Below, in pieces: positions 26,301-41,300 of a stretch of 64,000 nt of DNA (the stretch's first letter is position 1; every line of letters begins with the position of its first letter). The DNA is taken from positions 72,028,898 through 72,092,897 of the forward strand of contig OU015497.1 in the NCBI GenBank assembly GCA_907164885.2, read 5' to 3'. The position numbers and the translations under genes are program-made. Below the pieces are notes generated by a model. The model had not been told where the DNA came from. It saw only the letters and a program-made list of their open reading frames with translations, and did no database searches. This stretch comes from Dolomedes plantarius. Its lineage: Eukaryota > Arthropoda > Arachnida > Araneae > Dolomedidae.

Positions 26301-29300
26301 TTTTTTTCTTTCCGGAGGACCGTTATTGAGGAACGTAATCCTACGTTAAAAAAACCTCTTCTTTTACATGATTACATGAAAGTATTATTTGTCGTCTGAA
26401 ATATTTAAGAAGTAATACTGATATTCACTGGAGACTCCTTAACTTTCACTAAGGATAAATCAAATGCAGTCTTAGCTTTTCTACTATTTATCAGTGCCAT
26501 AACTCATTCCACATCATATCATATTATTTAAATCCCCGGTCTCTTTTTCCCCACAACAGATTATAGTGGAATGTGTGGACAAAGCTTCAAACATTAACAG
26601 CCTGAAGAGATCTGTTTTTGCACTCATTCTCCTAGGAAGAATGGATATCACATTTTGTGACGTCATCGTCAAGGTAAAGTAACTAAGTAATCTAACAAAC
26701 GAGGTATTTGTAATATATTAACTGTATATATCTTGTATATGGTTATTTAATCCTTCTATTATGCTCTGAAGTACTAATCAATCATCTTACTAGTACCATA
26801 TTTTAGACTTTGTGTAAAGGATGTTGAGTCCAAAATGCGTTAAAATGAGTCATCAAACCAGGCATGTTTGAAAAATCAAAGGCTACTGCAGGGTACAGAA
26901 AGCTAAGTCCGTTTCCACTCCTAAATATTTTTTATTCATCAGTGAAAATTTGGAATATGTGAAACAAAACACAAATATGTCAGTTTTCAGTCCCGTTTTT
27001 CTCAAAACTACGATTTTGGAACTTGACACCCTTTACACAGCAAACACGGAAATGAGGCTTATGATAAAAAAATTAATACCATTTTGCCTTACAATAAGAA
27101 ACAATTTGTAATCCCTAACAAGTTATCACAATAATATGGTATCATGCTAAAAAAGGGCTGATTTCTCTCAAAGAAAGTAGCATGCAACACGAATTTCTCG
27201 TACTTGGATTAACATTTATCAAATAATCCATATTTTCATCACTGATGACGTTTAAGGCAATTTCATGTAACGTCGCCGAAAGACAAAAAACAAATGTCAT
27301 GGGTTTTACACGTGGGTTTTATGCTTTTCTATACGAGTTTTAGTAGTCTATACATTTAAGGCTGATGTGTACTAACCCTATTGGATTCACTCACCTCAAT
27401 GTTAACCTATGGAGAAAATATGTGTGAGGGTTGCCGACTTGGATTTAAAGATTTTTTTTTTAAAAAATTGTACTCCGTAATAGAGAAAGAAATTTTGTAC
27501 CTTGGGGCATTTTTGGTTTAAAAAAATGAAAATAATATTTTTAAATTTAAATTATTCGGGGGAGAAAATCTGGCACAGTGTGTTTTAAATGCCGTAAATT
27601 CCTTTGGTGGACGAAATTTATAAAATGAATCCTGTTGCAAGGTGCTAAATAGTTCAAGCTATCTGAAAATACCATTTTTATTGGATTATCAGCATTTATG
27701 TAGTTGTAAATAGTAGACACATTTTCTCCATAGGTTAACACTGAGATTAACGAATTCAATAGGGTTAGTACACAGCAGCCTTACCATCAAACATTTTGCT
27801 CGTTTTTTCCCGACTCGAGATGTGACATGTTGCGTGCAACTGCTTTATTATTATTGTTTCATTATTATTATTTTTTCTATTTTACTTTATATTTCGTTTC
27901 AGTTTGAAGTGAAACTCAGCCTTACTTTAACACTTCTTCAGTTTATATTTCAGAATAAGTTGTTTTTTAAGGCTAAATTTTAATCGGAGCACAAGAAGGA
28001 ATTCAGATATTTTAGCTGATATTCTAGGTGAATTCATCTTAAAGCCATTAAAATACCTAAATTACTTAGAAGGCTGAAGAAAGGCCTTTAAGTGTAGATT
28101 AAAATATTCATGAACTGAAACTATTCAAGATCAGCTGATTGTTCTTTACAATGATTTTTTTTCTCGAAGTAACAGACCCTGAGTCTGAGATTTACGTTTG
28201 ATGTACTCAAGTTATAAATATTTTAAGATACAAAAGTTATAAATATTTTAAAACACAAATTTTAAAACCCAAATGATATTAAAGCAGCTGTAACAATAAA
28301 ATTTTAATCTGATTTATACTTTGTTTGAGGGCCTGGGAACTCGGGAAACAGCTTAAAAGCTTAGACACTCAACTTCATTTTCAAGTATTTGCAAACTCCG
28401 AGAATAGTAAAATCAAATTAATGTCCAAAATCATCCATGATTGGTGGAACCAAATATGTTAGAAGACAATAATATCAATCAAGAGATGGTTGGCCTTTTT
28501 AAATATACATCTGTGAATATTTCGTTTTTCCTGGAAACTTAACTTCCCTTTTAAAAAGAAATAGGCAATGGAAGACAATAACCTTTCACTTGGCTTATCA
28601 CGGAAACATCTATAGAAGTCGATTATCCCGTGTACAAGAAAAAATCAACGTGTCTACAGTAAATTTACATTAAATCTGAGCCTTCGCCCTTCTTCTAGCG
28701 AATTCATGGTAGTTAGGCAAAGGCGATACACACTCCAGGGAGCTGGCGCCTACAGGGAAATGTCAAAAATGTGACAGATCGGCAATTCTATGTCTGGCGA
28801 TTAAGGTTGTCGCACGTTTAGAGAGTAGTTGTGAATTTTAATGTGATGTCGGATTAAGATTATATCTGTGGAGCCAACAATCTTTTAAGGTGTTGTTTTA
28901 AACTCGTAAATCATTTCAGCTGGGAGCCGTGAGATCTCTTCTGGCAGTTATAGTGGAGAGCAAGTGGAAAGAAATGCACCCATGCGCATTGAGAGCCTTG
29001 ACTGTCCTTAGCTGTGTGCCATCAGCTATAAAGAGTTTCGAAGAGGTAGGAACCTTTTGCGTCGAAATATTTTGAATGTGCCTTAGTATGTTTTGTGGCA
29101 ATGTTTTTTTTATTTGTTTTTTTCCTAATGCAGGGGCACTTGTCAGGAGACACTCATAGGGATACGTAAATTTCGCATAAAAAATATCGAAATTTCGCCA
29201 AAAAAAATAAATATATATATATATATATATATATAATTTCGAATTTATTCGCAAAAAAAATATAAATTAAAAAATTTCGCATTTATTAAAAAAATTACAA

Positions 29301-32300
29301 TTTTACTTACTTGTATAGGTAAGTATCAAAATTCTTAGTTAAAAGCTAACATTGTAGTAGTCTCCACGTTATGTTCCTTAAGCCTTTGCCTTATGTCATT
29401 AATTACTATGTTGCACATACTAAAATATCTCAGCATTTACTCTGTTAACGAGACTATAGAGGTTTTGCATAGCTTTGTATAGCCTTTGCAAAGTTAAGGT
29501 AGTAGCATTTCGTTGCAATTAAATTCTGTTTAACATCAACACGAGTCTTTTGGTTGACTACTGTAAGTAGCTGAAATACCCTTGACTTTGGCACTCGAAA
29601 GACGTTCTTAAATCTACTAAATTGTTCCACAAAATTTGATGGTTGATTTTTACAGTTAGATTTTTAGGTTCGATTCCGGTTCGGACAAACTGTCCGGGTG
29701 AAATTCGGAGCAAATCCGAAGGAGAGTGAGATTTCTCAGTTAAAGACTCAGCGGATGGTCTTACTTAAGCAATTATGTTAATAAATTATTTCTAATATTA
29801 CCTAATTTCCTTATTTACCTGCTTAAAACGCCGTTTATCCCCAAAAAGTTTTCGCTAAAAAATAGTAAAAAAATAATTTTCGCATTTATTCAAATTTCGC
29901 ATATATTTCGTAAATACGAAAATTACGTATCCTTAGACATTCACCTTTAGTTAGTCACCACAATTTACTGGCTACTTTATTATCGAAGCACCATTTAGGT
30001 GAGCCAGCATTGTTCCCTATGAGGGAACAATACGATAATGACCAAGCCTTATTCGGGATTTGAACCCCAAGCCCACTGTGGGGAAGCTGACGAGGTTAAC
30101 CACTGTACCATATGAGCAGGTTTTGTGGCAATGTTAAATATAGATAAAACACTTTTACTCGATTTAAGATAAAAATCCGCTTTTCTTTTTAAACCTGCAA
30201 TATAGTTGGGGTTATTGAAAAATGATTAAAAATTTGTGAATGATAACTTAAAAATGCTAAAAAGAATATAAAATGATTCAATTAAACTTTGCATTTAGGA
30301 TTGTGGTTGGAATTTATTCTTAAAATATTGAGGTTTAGCTGTCTCGGTAACATGTTGTCCTCAAAGTGTAACAGATATTTATTATTAGTTCCAAATAAAG
30401 ATATTTTTTAGAACTGGATAACTATACCTCGTAAATTGCGCTGATTAATTAATAAATCTCCCTTGTTACAGATAACTGATGATTATATGACACAAATATT
30501 CAGTCATGCAAATGTAGCAGTACATCTGGTTTGGTTTGGAGAGCTACGGTCAATTTTTGCTACACGAAGGCTAATTAGACCGGGACCTACTGCTTAAGGG
30601 GGTCCGGGACACATTTTGAAATTTTTTTTATTTATTGAGTTAAAATTTTGAATTTTTTTGTGATGGTTAACCATATAATTTGTAAACAAAATCCTATCAT
30701 AAAACTTCTCAAAAAGTTTTTAAAAAATTTTAAAATTTAAAATTTTTAATAAAAGTGGGGTAATTTAAAATCGTTATAACTCGAAATATTATTTGTCGAA
30801 TTTCAAAATTTTTTCATTTAATTAAACAGAAATATTTAAGTTTTAATTTTGATTCACCATTTTTTTAAATATTAATTTTTTTAAAAATTAAAAATATTTA
30901 GATTAAAAATTACGAAAAAATTATGCAACTTATTTTTAAAAAATCATATTTTCAAAAGTAAATATTTTTTTTAATTTGCTGAATCAAAATTAAAGTAAAA
31001 TAGTTGAAAAAGACATGTTACAAGTTTCAACCATATATCTTTAACGGTTCTTGACTTATAACAATTTAAAGACGAGAAATTGGGAAAAAACTCATCATGT
31101 AACTCACTTACAGGTTTAAACAACGATTGGCTACTATTAGAATGTTGCAAAAAAAATAATAATTTCTCCTGTTCTAATTAAGATAGAAACATGATTTAAA
31201 CGTCATTTGAAGCGCAAAAGAACACAAAATTTTTTTTCGAAAATTCGAACAATTTTGTCCTGGACCCCCTTAAAGCCGATTTCGAATGGCTACAAACGCC
31301 CATGCCTAGAGTGGGATTCGAACCCACAGACTCTGGTACTGAATTCCAGCGCACTGGCCATTCAACCATCGTCTGGTGCAATACATCTGGAGTAAATCCT
31401 TAACGCTTCACTGCTTGGGGCTACAGCAAAACCTGATTTTTATGATTTTGTGTTTCCAAGCGAATTACATTAAACGTTATATCACTTCAGTTTTTTGATC
31501 CCATCTCATCTATATATATAAAACGCGTAGGTATGCTGCACAAAAATCGACGATATTTTTACACTCGGAATGGCAACGGTTGCAACTACCAGATGTAAAC
31601 ATTAGCGGCCGTCCGCAATTTAAAACCGCGTGTGTGCAGCGGCGACATTTGTACAACCACTGATGGTTTGACAAAATATGTCCAGACCTATCAAATCCAG
31701 TGCTTAGTCATGGGCAGTTAGTTGTATGTAGGTTTATCTAGAGACCGTTCTATTGATTCTGTCACTGCAGTATCTCCTACTTCTGAAATACTCAACTGTG
31801 TATTTCAAGAAGTTTTATGAATATTATAGTTGTAATCCACACTTTATTTTAGTACTTGCTGAATTCTTACTCCATTTTATAAGTGAAGAAATTTTCCGAA
31901 CAATTTATTATTTGATATGATTAAGTGGAGATATCTAAATTGTGAACAATAGTACATGCAGAGAGTGATGTAATCCACACTATATTTTAGTACTGACTGA
32001 ATTTTTACTTCATTTTTTAAGTGAAAAAAATTTTCCCCAACATTTCTTATTTGATGTAATGATAAAGTGTAGATATATTAATTTTGAAAAATTGTACATA
32101 CAGAGAGGGATGTAATTTTTAAAATCATTGGTGTTGGGTTTCACAGTCTTATCTTTAACTCTGTTCTGAAGTAATGGAAATTCGCTTTTTTTTTAATCAC
32201 GATGTTTTAGAATCAGCCTTATAGTGAATTTAGCAATGATTATAAATTTTTTGGCTGAGCTCCCACTACCCCTTAACAACATATATTTATGATAACATGT

Positions 32301-35300
32301 GATGCTAAAGTTCCTTACATATGTTACTTTCAGTTTAGTTGTTTTACAAATGAAAATATTAAACTAAAAGCGACCATGCTGATCGCGCAGCGGCTAGTTC
32401 AATTTATTCTGCTATTCTCATCATTACAAATTCATTTTTCACTTTTATGATCCCCTTTCTCAGTCTCTTTCAACCTAAAGCAGAATCAGAGATTCTTATT
32501 TAAAAAAAATATAAACTATCCAATACGAGTATGAGATCTCTCAGATTATATTATGATCTTTCTGATTATGGTCTCCAATGGATGTTGCAGTGAAGCCACC
32601 ATCCACAGAATCTGAAACTTGGAACAAAGTTTTCACGACTGAAGACATAGATCAATCAACAATCTTTTCTTGAAAACCCCTTGATAATTCTATTTACTCT
32701 CAGTTAATATTGGTCTGCTTTTCCTTCACTGCAAACAAAAGAAAAATTGTAAAAATAAAAAAGTCTATTTTTCTCGAGATCGTATTCATCAATTAATGCA
32801 ATCGAAAGTTAATAATAAACCCTCAAATGTCATTTTAGCCTCCAGCATGAGGTGGTACCTTTTACTACTGAAGCAATAGATTGTTGTTGTTGTTGTTGTT
32901 TCTAATGCCCCTGGTCGGAATGTATTCCAGAACAGGTCCTTATAGGCTAGTGGGCATAGGGGTGCGGCTCCAATTTGTAATAGCACCACAAGGGTCGGTG
33001 TCCAATTTAGCCAGGTGCCACCGTAATTTTGACAGAGCACCCCTAGGGGCGGCATCTAAGGGGATTGTACCCTCTCCCATCCTCACTGACCTCATAGAGG
33101 GACTTTTCGGTTTACGGATTTAACGGGCCCATATCCGGCCTAGTTAGAGATGTATTTAATGTCACTTGTCGGGATTCGATCTGAGCACCCTCAGCCCTGA
33201 ATGCCAACGCGCTACCACCAAGCTACCTCGAACCCTGATGCAATAGCATACGTGCCAAGTGTTCCGTAAAAAACGTATTCGTTCCGTTTTTTAAGCTTTG
33301 TTACGAAAATACGGTTTCAAGCAAAAATGTCCCGTATTTTTACTTCCGCAGCGCTATCGCTTTTCTTCCCCTACATCGCGTTTCCGAGATTCATATTTTC
33401 TCTTCCTAAGTTGCGAGTTCTGTCCGTTGTCTTTGCTATGACGTCATCTACTGCACTGCCCTGTTCTGCCCAGCATTACGATCCATAAAATCGGTGTTTT
33501 CCCTCCGTCTGCGCCACGCCACGCCCCGCTAAATATGTCTATTATGCGAAGGATCCAGACTTATATCCCTAAGTATTCTGAAGAATATGATTTTATTCCG
33601 AAACAGCAGAATTTGTTAAAGATTTGTCTTACAGCGCACTTTTACAGTTCTATTCTTGTGTTAGAAAATATTATACAATATCTTGTTGCTATATAGTTGC
33701 TAATTTTCCTCATGATTCGGAACTTTTACAGCATGCTAAAGTTGTAGATGTCTCAAAACGCCAAGAAAATAACTTTTCTGCTGTGAGGTATTTTGTGGGA
33801 AAATATCCCAATTTATTACTTAGAAAAGATGATGAAACTCAATTTGAGGCCATTGATGCTTTGGAAACCGAATTTTAAACTTCCAGCTTGCCGAAATCCC
33901 TTCAGATATCTTAGCAGAAGAAAGAGTTGATAGACAGTGGGCAAACCTCTCAAAAGAAAAGGGACCTCTTGGAAAGTTTAAACTTGAAAAACTTTCAAGA
34001 CTAATGCTCGGTATATTGCATTTTCACATAGTAATGCTGCCTGCGAAAGAATTTTTAGTTTGGTTCGCAGAAACAAAACTGATTTCAGAAGCTCTCTTAA
34101 GCCTGAGACACTGCAAGCAATTTTAGTTGCAAAGTCTCTTACGGCTGAATCATGCTATAAACAAACCTATGATAAACATTTTTTTAAAAAGGAAAAATCC
34201 TGTACACATGCATCTCTTAATTGAAATTTATGCTATTCATTAAATTTCTGTAATAATAAATGTAATTAAATAAGCTACCTATCTTACTGTTATTTTTTCA
34301 TTGTGTATTTATTCTGTCAAGTATTAAATATGGTGAACAACCAAGGTAAGCACGCATTTTTATAATTTAATGTTGTATGGTTTTATGGACGCGCGCTGTG
34401 TTCCTTATTTTTAACTTGGGAAGTTGGCAGCTATGCAATAGAATTAGATCTTTACAGGCAGTATTTCTTCGCCGGAAAAAAAAGTGCAAATATCTAGCAC
34501 TTGTAGTGAAATAACTGTGCCGGGATAATATGGCCGGGAACTTGCATCGCTGTGACAACGGACATTCAATTTTTGTTTTACTTATTCCGTTTTATCTTCC
34601 AGAGCGGTGGTGTTGACTGCGTATGTGACGTGCTGTGCGAGGAAGAAACCACTGAAGGGGCTCGCAGCGAGGGGGCCGGCTTGATAGCGCAAATTACGGC
34701 ACCCTGGACTGAGGGAAGTAATTATGTCCTCCAGAGCATCAACCAGAATGCGAAAAAACTTGTCAAGTCTATATCAAGTAAGTTATTGACCAGCCAAGAT
34801 TTTTAAACCTCGCATTCACTGCGCAAGAACTTTTTAAACGATTGTTTAAAAGGCCTGTTACTTTCTTTCGGCGTGTGAGCTAAAGCAACATAAGCGAGGC
34901 CCCTCACCGAGTTGTTAAGCAAGGTGGATGGATCGTTGATTGTCGTCTGTAAATTAATAAGTTTATATTTTCTTTCCATTTGAAAAACTAGCATTATTTT
35001 TATTTATCTCGCATAGAGATGGGGGGAAAGTTATTTCATAATACAGTAACCTTTCACTTTTACCACTAATTAGGTATGTAAAGTAGTTGAATTTTCTATT
35101 TTGTATTCTGGAACGTTTCTTCGAAGGCATTCAACATTCACGACAAATTCTAACCAACGCACCTTTGTATAGTGGCTTTTGTACAGTGTGTCCGTAATCA
35201 AATAATAGTGGGTCTCAAATGATTATAGCTATGCCACAAATCATATTGCAGACATGAGTCATACGTTAAATGAAAGAGAAATACTCCGAGTTTGTGTGTG

Positions 35301-38300
35301 TGAAAGCTTACGTGCAGACTCCAAAAGACTCCGGGAATAGCACCGGAAAATTCCGGAGAATTCCATTTCCCAGTTAGACGGAGCTCCTCCATATTTTGCC
35401 CCAATCGAGCGGGAATTTCGTAATGAAACATTTCCTCGGCGATGGGTCGGACGAGAAGGGTGGATTGCCTGGCCTCCGTGGTCTCCAGATCTTACCCCCA
35501 TGTATTTTTATTTTTGGAGTTATGTAAAAACACAAGTGCACTCCATTCAAGTTCGAAATCTGGACCATTTAAAAGAAAGGATCACTGAAGCTGTTCCGTC
35601 TATCACGCCGGATATTCTCTGCCGTGCACGGGAAGAGACGAATATCGTCTTGACGTCTGCAGGGCAACTAAAGGAGCACGCATCGAAGTCTGCTAAACAG
35701 ATAAGAAACTTGGAGATTTTCTCTTCAATTTCATCTCTCTACAATGCTTTGTTCCGAAGCTATAACCATTTAAAACTCCACTATTATTTTACGGATACAT
35801 TGTATTTCGATAAAAACAACTATTTTATGAATTTGAAAAAAAAACTTAGTGATTTTACACATTTTCAAAGTTTGAATAACTAGATAATACCAAACTATTT
35901 TCGAATTGTGTGAGGGCTTTATCTAATAGCAGCTAAATTTACTATGATAAATAATAGGTACGAACTGCCTTAGACCTTTGTATCAAAACATTCTGCAACT
36001 GGTTGAATTTCCTGTTTTGTATTTCATTCCTTCTCTATGAAGGAATTCGACGTTCTCGGTAAACTGTTATTCTCGAAGTTTTGTGCGGTAAAATTCCTCT
36101 TCTAGTTTCTTAAAATGCTTGGCTAGAGATTTCTATGCATAATTTGGTTTTTCCTCGACTTTTTCAATGATGTTCAGTTTAAAAGAAATAGACAGCATTG
36201 TCCCTTTACACTAGTCCTATGCAATAAATCCTCTTACGGAGAAAGCGACAATAAAAGAGAAGTAAAAATGGCTATTTCTCAGACCCAATCTTTCAGGTTG
36301 CGTCTTCACTGAGCATGTATGCGCGCAGTCCGTGTCAATATTAAGCAAAGATGGCAAGTTGTCTAGGAGTATGAATCACAATGAGGGGGTGGGGGATTGC
36401 AAGCGAATCACAACAGACAATAGGATTTCGTTACCGGGAATCCTCACAGGAGAAAGAAAGACGGGGAAAGGATTTTCCGGGAACGCGCTAAATCTGTGGA
36501 AAAGATATTCTTGAGAAATCTCTCACCGTAAACATATATGCGGCATATTTTGCCCTTTAAAACTGAGACGTATAAACGAGATTTGAATAACAATTTTTCT
36601 TTTTTTTTCCAATCTGTTCGTCTGAGATAAGCCTTTAAATCAGAGACGTACTGCCGAAAAGTTATTACTTTAGTTAAGACTATGGGTGCATATGATTTCA
36701 AGAAGCTGCGGAAGTTCTGGTAAACTAAAAACGTGGTTTGCTTTAATGCCTCTCTAAGATGGTAAACGACAATAATGTGATTGTTGACTATTGAATGGTC
36801 ATGACAGCAAATGGTGAGCTCTCACATAATGTTCCCCTGAAATTTTTACTTGAAATCGTGACTGTTCTTTATCCCGTAAGTACCTTAACAAAAAGGGATG
36901 CTTTTTTAAACAACTTGGAGAAAAGAATGGTTAACTTGCAATATAGCAATAAGAGACTGGCATTATAACCAGAGGAATTTCGGTCGTCTATGACATTCCG
37001 CCAAATTTTAACGTTAATTGTAAATTTATTAGAACACTTGATTGTTCGCATTTTGCAATTACGAATTTTACACTCTATTAAAATATTATCTCAATTGCAT
37101 CACCGCTTTTAATCACGTTAGCAAAAAAGACATGAGGGCGTTCTTAAGTAGAATATTTGCAATAACCCAGATTAATAAATTTTCAAAGTTATGTTCAAAA
37201 ATTACAAGAATAAAAAAAAGTACAAAAATCATTTTTCACCCCCGAATTAATAAGGAAAGAAATGCCCAAGTTCCTGTGGCAAAAGTGTTTAATAAATTTT
37301 GCTACGATGTTAAAAAAATAACAAATGATGTTGAACAAAAGTACATAAATTTTTATAATTGCTAAACATAAGCAACAAAATGTTAGGAATAAAGCTAAGA
37401 AGTTCAATATTCTATTAAATGCCCAATAAAGATAAAACAAAGGAACTGGGATAAAAAGAAAAATGTGTAAATTACAAAAACATTCCAACGGTTTTGTGTA
37501 TTAATGTCTCAAATTTTGAAAGCTTTTTCAAAGTTCTAAATTAATTTCACTTGCCTCATTGCAGAAAGGAAGAAAATTAAACATTTTTGCAACTTCTTTA
37601 CGGTTTCGAGCAATTTAATATGGTTTCATTCTCGTCTGATATACTTAATATTAAAAGTTGCAAATTATCTAAAAACTGATATTTTGCGGTTTATTCATTT
37701 TTTACCTTCTTGATACGACGTAATTCGCATTTTACTATTAAAGAAATATGTATAACGACTGTATCCTTTATCCCTAAGCTGTAGAAAATAAATAACATTT
37801 CTTTCAATTCTCTTTTTTTTCTCCCATGCTTTATTAAGCTCTACCTTGAAATACCGAGAAGAATCTTCGAACTCTCTGTTGGGATTGTTTCTTATTACAC
37901 TTGTCTCTCTCAACAATATGTTACAGCTAAGCTATTCCTATTGTATGGGGGACCGTTTTTAATCTTCATCGCTATTCTAGACAAAAATAAAGAAAAAGAA
38001 AAAAAGAAATCAACAAAGCCAGATGCTCCCTTCACCCTTTTCTAAAGGTTTCAAAGATCTTTTTTTCTTCTTCTTATTCTATGCCATTATTTAGAGAATA
38101 GCCTTGAAAGTGATATTTTTTTCTGCTTCGTTTTGGGTATTATATTTTTACCTTTTCTTCATTTCCTTTTTTCGTCAACCAAAGTAACATTTTAGCCTTG
38201 TTTTATGAACTGAGAAAACCTTTCTCTTTTTCTTTCACTTTTTTCATTCCCTCTGGCAACAAAAGTACACATTAGCAAGGAATAAGATATGTAGCCTTGC

Positions 38301-41300
38301 TATCCATAGAACTTTAAGTACAATTTCATTCTCCTCATCTATACAAAACATGATGGAATTTTTCATACATTAACGTATTATAAAGTTTAAACGATTTCTT
38401 TTCTTTTCAAAAAAAAATTTTGCATTTTAAACAATTTTTAAAACAATTTTTCACGTGTATATCACATACAGGTATACGTTACAGAGGAGAAGAGTGATAA
38501 CTTTTAAAAAAATGCAAAATATATTGATTTGTAATCGCAGGTTACAAGTCCAGACAAAAAAAAATTATGATAAATGAATTATAAATGCGAAAAATTTGTA
38601 GGAAATCATTTTGCTTTTGTAACTTAAATACCAAATCTCATTAACAAAAGAACATTTTTAGCGACGAAATTTAAGAAAAATGTAAAGAAAAGGACTAAAA
38701 ATAAACATTAGAGTTTAAAAAATTACCAAAAAAATTTTAGGTAGTCTCTTCTAACGAAACTACCTCGAGTTATTAACGTAGGATTACTTATCGTTGCTTA
38801 CCTCTTTTGTATGTATAAATGTATGTGTTAAATATATATATATATATATATATACATACATATATGTATGTCAAAATTTTGACGCATCTTGGTACTTTTC
38901 TGTTTAACAGTTTACTGCTTGTCCTAGCGATACAGACTGGGCTCGGCGCGCTGCCAAAATTATAACTTGCGACGACGGACGGTTTGAGCATCTGAAATTT
39001 TGCTTTCCGGAGGACGGTTATGGAGAAACGTAATCCTACGTTAAAATAAAGTCAGGACTAATGTCCATGCTCATCAAGCTAAGAATTTCAATTTTCTTAG
39101 CTGTTAATTTTTTTTTTTTTTACAATTACAATGAACATTTAAAAATATATAACGAATGTTACTCTTTGCTTAGCAATTTTTAGGCATTTACCTACAATTC
39201 AAGGTAACTTGATAGGCATCCTTTTGTCCCCAGAGATCTTTAGATTTGCTTCTAATCTATTCTTTCCATTTCTATTTTCATTTATTTCCAATATTATCAT
39301 ATTACTCTCTCGCATTTTGGAATATTTTTTTTCTGGGCTTTTAAGATTCTCCTCATTTCCGTGTTACATTAAACTTTCAGATATCTAAAAGATTAACATA
39401 CAGTGCAACCTCGTTATAGCAAACCCGGTATATAACGAACTCACGGATATAACGAACGAAAATTTAGGTCCCGTCGTTTTCCTATTGTACGTAATTTAAT
39501 TAGTATTGTGTCAGTTTAATGTAATCAATTTTAGTCGATTTAATTCATTAATTATAATTTTAATAGATTTTATCATTTTTCATACATCATTATTGAATAC
39601 ACATTGCAACTAATGAGTTATACATTTTGTGAACTCTAGAATTTTTCTTAACGGTTCGGGTATGGAGAACCACCGGATAAAGCGAACAAAACCTTTGGTC
39701 CCTTGAAGTTTGTTATAACGGGTTCGACTGTAATGAAAGACTCTTCGGGAGAGCTTACTCCATCATGACTTTCGGTCTTTACAGTCAATGATGTTCTTCA
39801 CGCCTCGAAGTATATTCTCTTTTAATATTGTAATAGGAAGAAAAGCCGTTGGGATTATTTTATTGCTAAATGGGATAACTATACATCTTACGGATCGGAT
39901 TGTGTATACCTTGTCCTGGGTAAAAGAATATACTAATTTTTGAATTTTTGATTTTTCAAGCCACTAATTCAACCAAAACTTTATTTTTCAATTAATGTCT
40001 TTGTTTGCATGATTTCTCATTTATTTTGTTTTGCGATTAGACTGGATTACACATGTAATCCAACGGTTGGGCCAACTGGAAGCCAACCGTTGGATCGACC
40101 TCGCGCCAACGACCAAATCCCTCCGTTGGCCAACTATGCCCAAAAATGGTTGGCCAACGACTTAGCAACGGTCTTGTGTTACTTGGGATAGTATTAATTC
40201 AAACCGAAATTCCGTTTCCAATTTTAATGCACGAGGTCTGCTTCTATAATCATGCTTAACTTTTGTAAACGCTAGAAAAAAAGCTCTTTTATAAAGAAAA
40301 ACCTTGCTAGCATTATAAGCACCTCTATTTTGAATCAGTGCTCACAATTTTTATAAAAAATAGTATATTTATCACAAATTCCCAGAAGATTGGCTATGAC
40401 GCCATTAGTTCTCAGATAAAGGGAGAGACTGCCGGCCATTCATTTAAGGGAGCACCGTATAGGTGGTCAACATTAACCCTTACAATCCGGTCCCGTAATT
40501 TAGAACCGAGTCAAGTGACGAGATCGGAACACTTGACCCCGCACCTCCAGAGGTAAATTTGACAACTTGGAGGAAATTGCAGCATCGAAAGATTTTCCGT
40601 GCACCGGCCACCATTAGTGAACACAGCGGTGGATTTGTCAGCGACGGCCACCGAACCAGTGATGTTCAGATCACTGGACCGCTGCCTTTGCGAACTGAGC
40701 GACCGCTGCCCATTAAAAATAGTATATTACTGATAATAAGTGTTTTTTTTTTAAAAAAAGCATTATAAAGGCCGGGCTCTTTCCGCTCTCATGTTCATTT
40801 TTTGGAGTAATTGATCCTTTTTAATCCTTAGGAATACGGTTGTTGAGGATCTGAGGTGGTCTATCGGTAGAGCGTCGACTTTCGGTACTGATCGAATGCC
40901 CACAAGCGCCGCGAAATACCTCGTATCTAGGCTGGATATGGCCACGTTAAATCCGTAGACCGGAAAGTCCTTCTATGAGGTCAGTGGGTGGGGAAGTCAC
41001 GATCCCCCCCCCCAGATGTCGACTCTAGGGGTGCTTGATCAAAATTGTGGTGGCACCTAGCCAAGTCAGATTCCGACCCTTGTGGTGCTATTATAAAATC
41101 GGAGTCGCACTTCTCAGACTGTATCCTATATGGACCCGGTCTGGAACTTCTGGCCAAGGGGACAATAGGAACAACAACAAGGGCTGTTGAAGCATAAAAA
41201 TTTTATGCATCTTCTGTATTTTATTCTTATTGTAGATATACTCGAAATGTAACGATTATTTTAGGAGACATCTTTTTCCTAATCACTTTGTCTCTTACAC

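Noticed and set aside
34552..34806. 84-codon frame taken as a complete small gene
   Set aside because: Only 34603-34777 is coding, as an insc exon with good splice sites; the rest is intron read-through.
40058..40185. Possible MITE with GTTGG/CCAAC inverted words
   Set aside because: Several short inverted words but no definable ends or target duplication.
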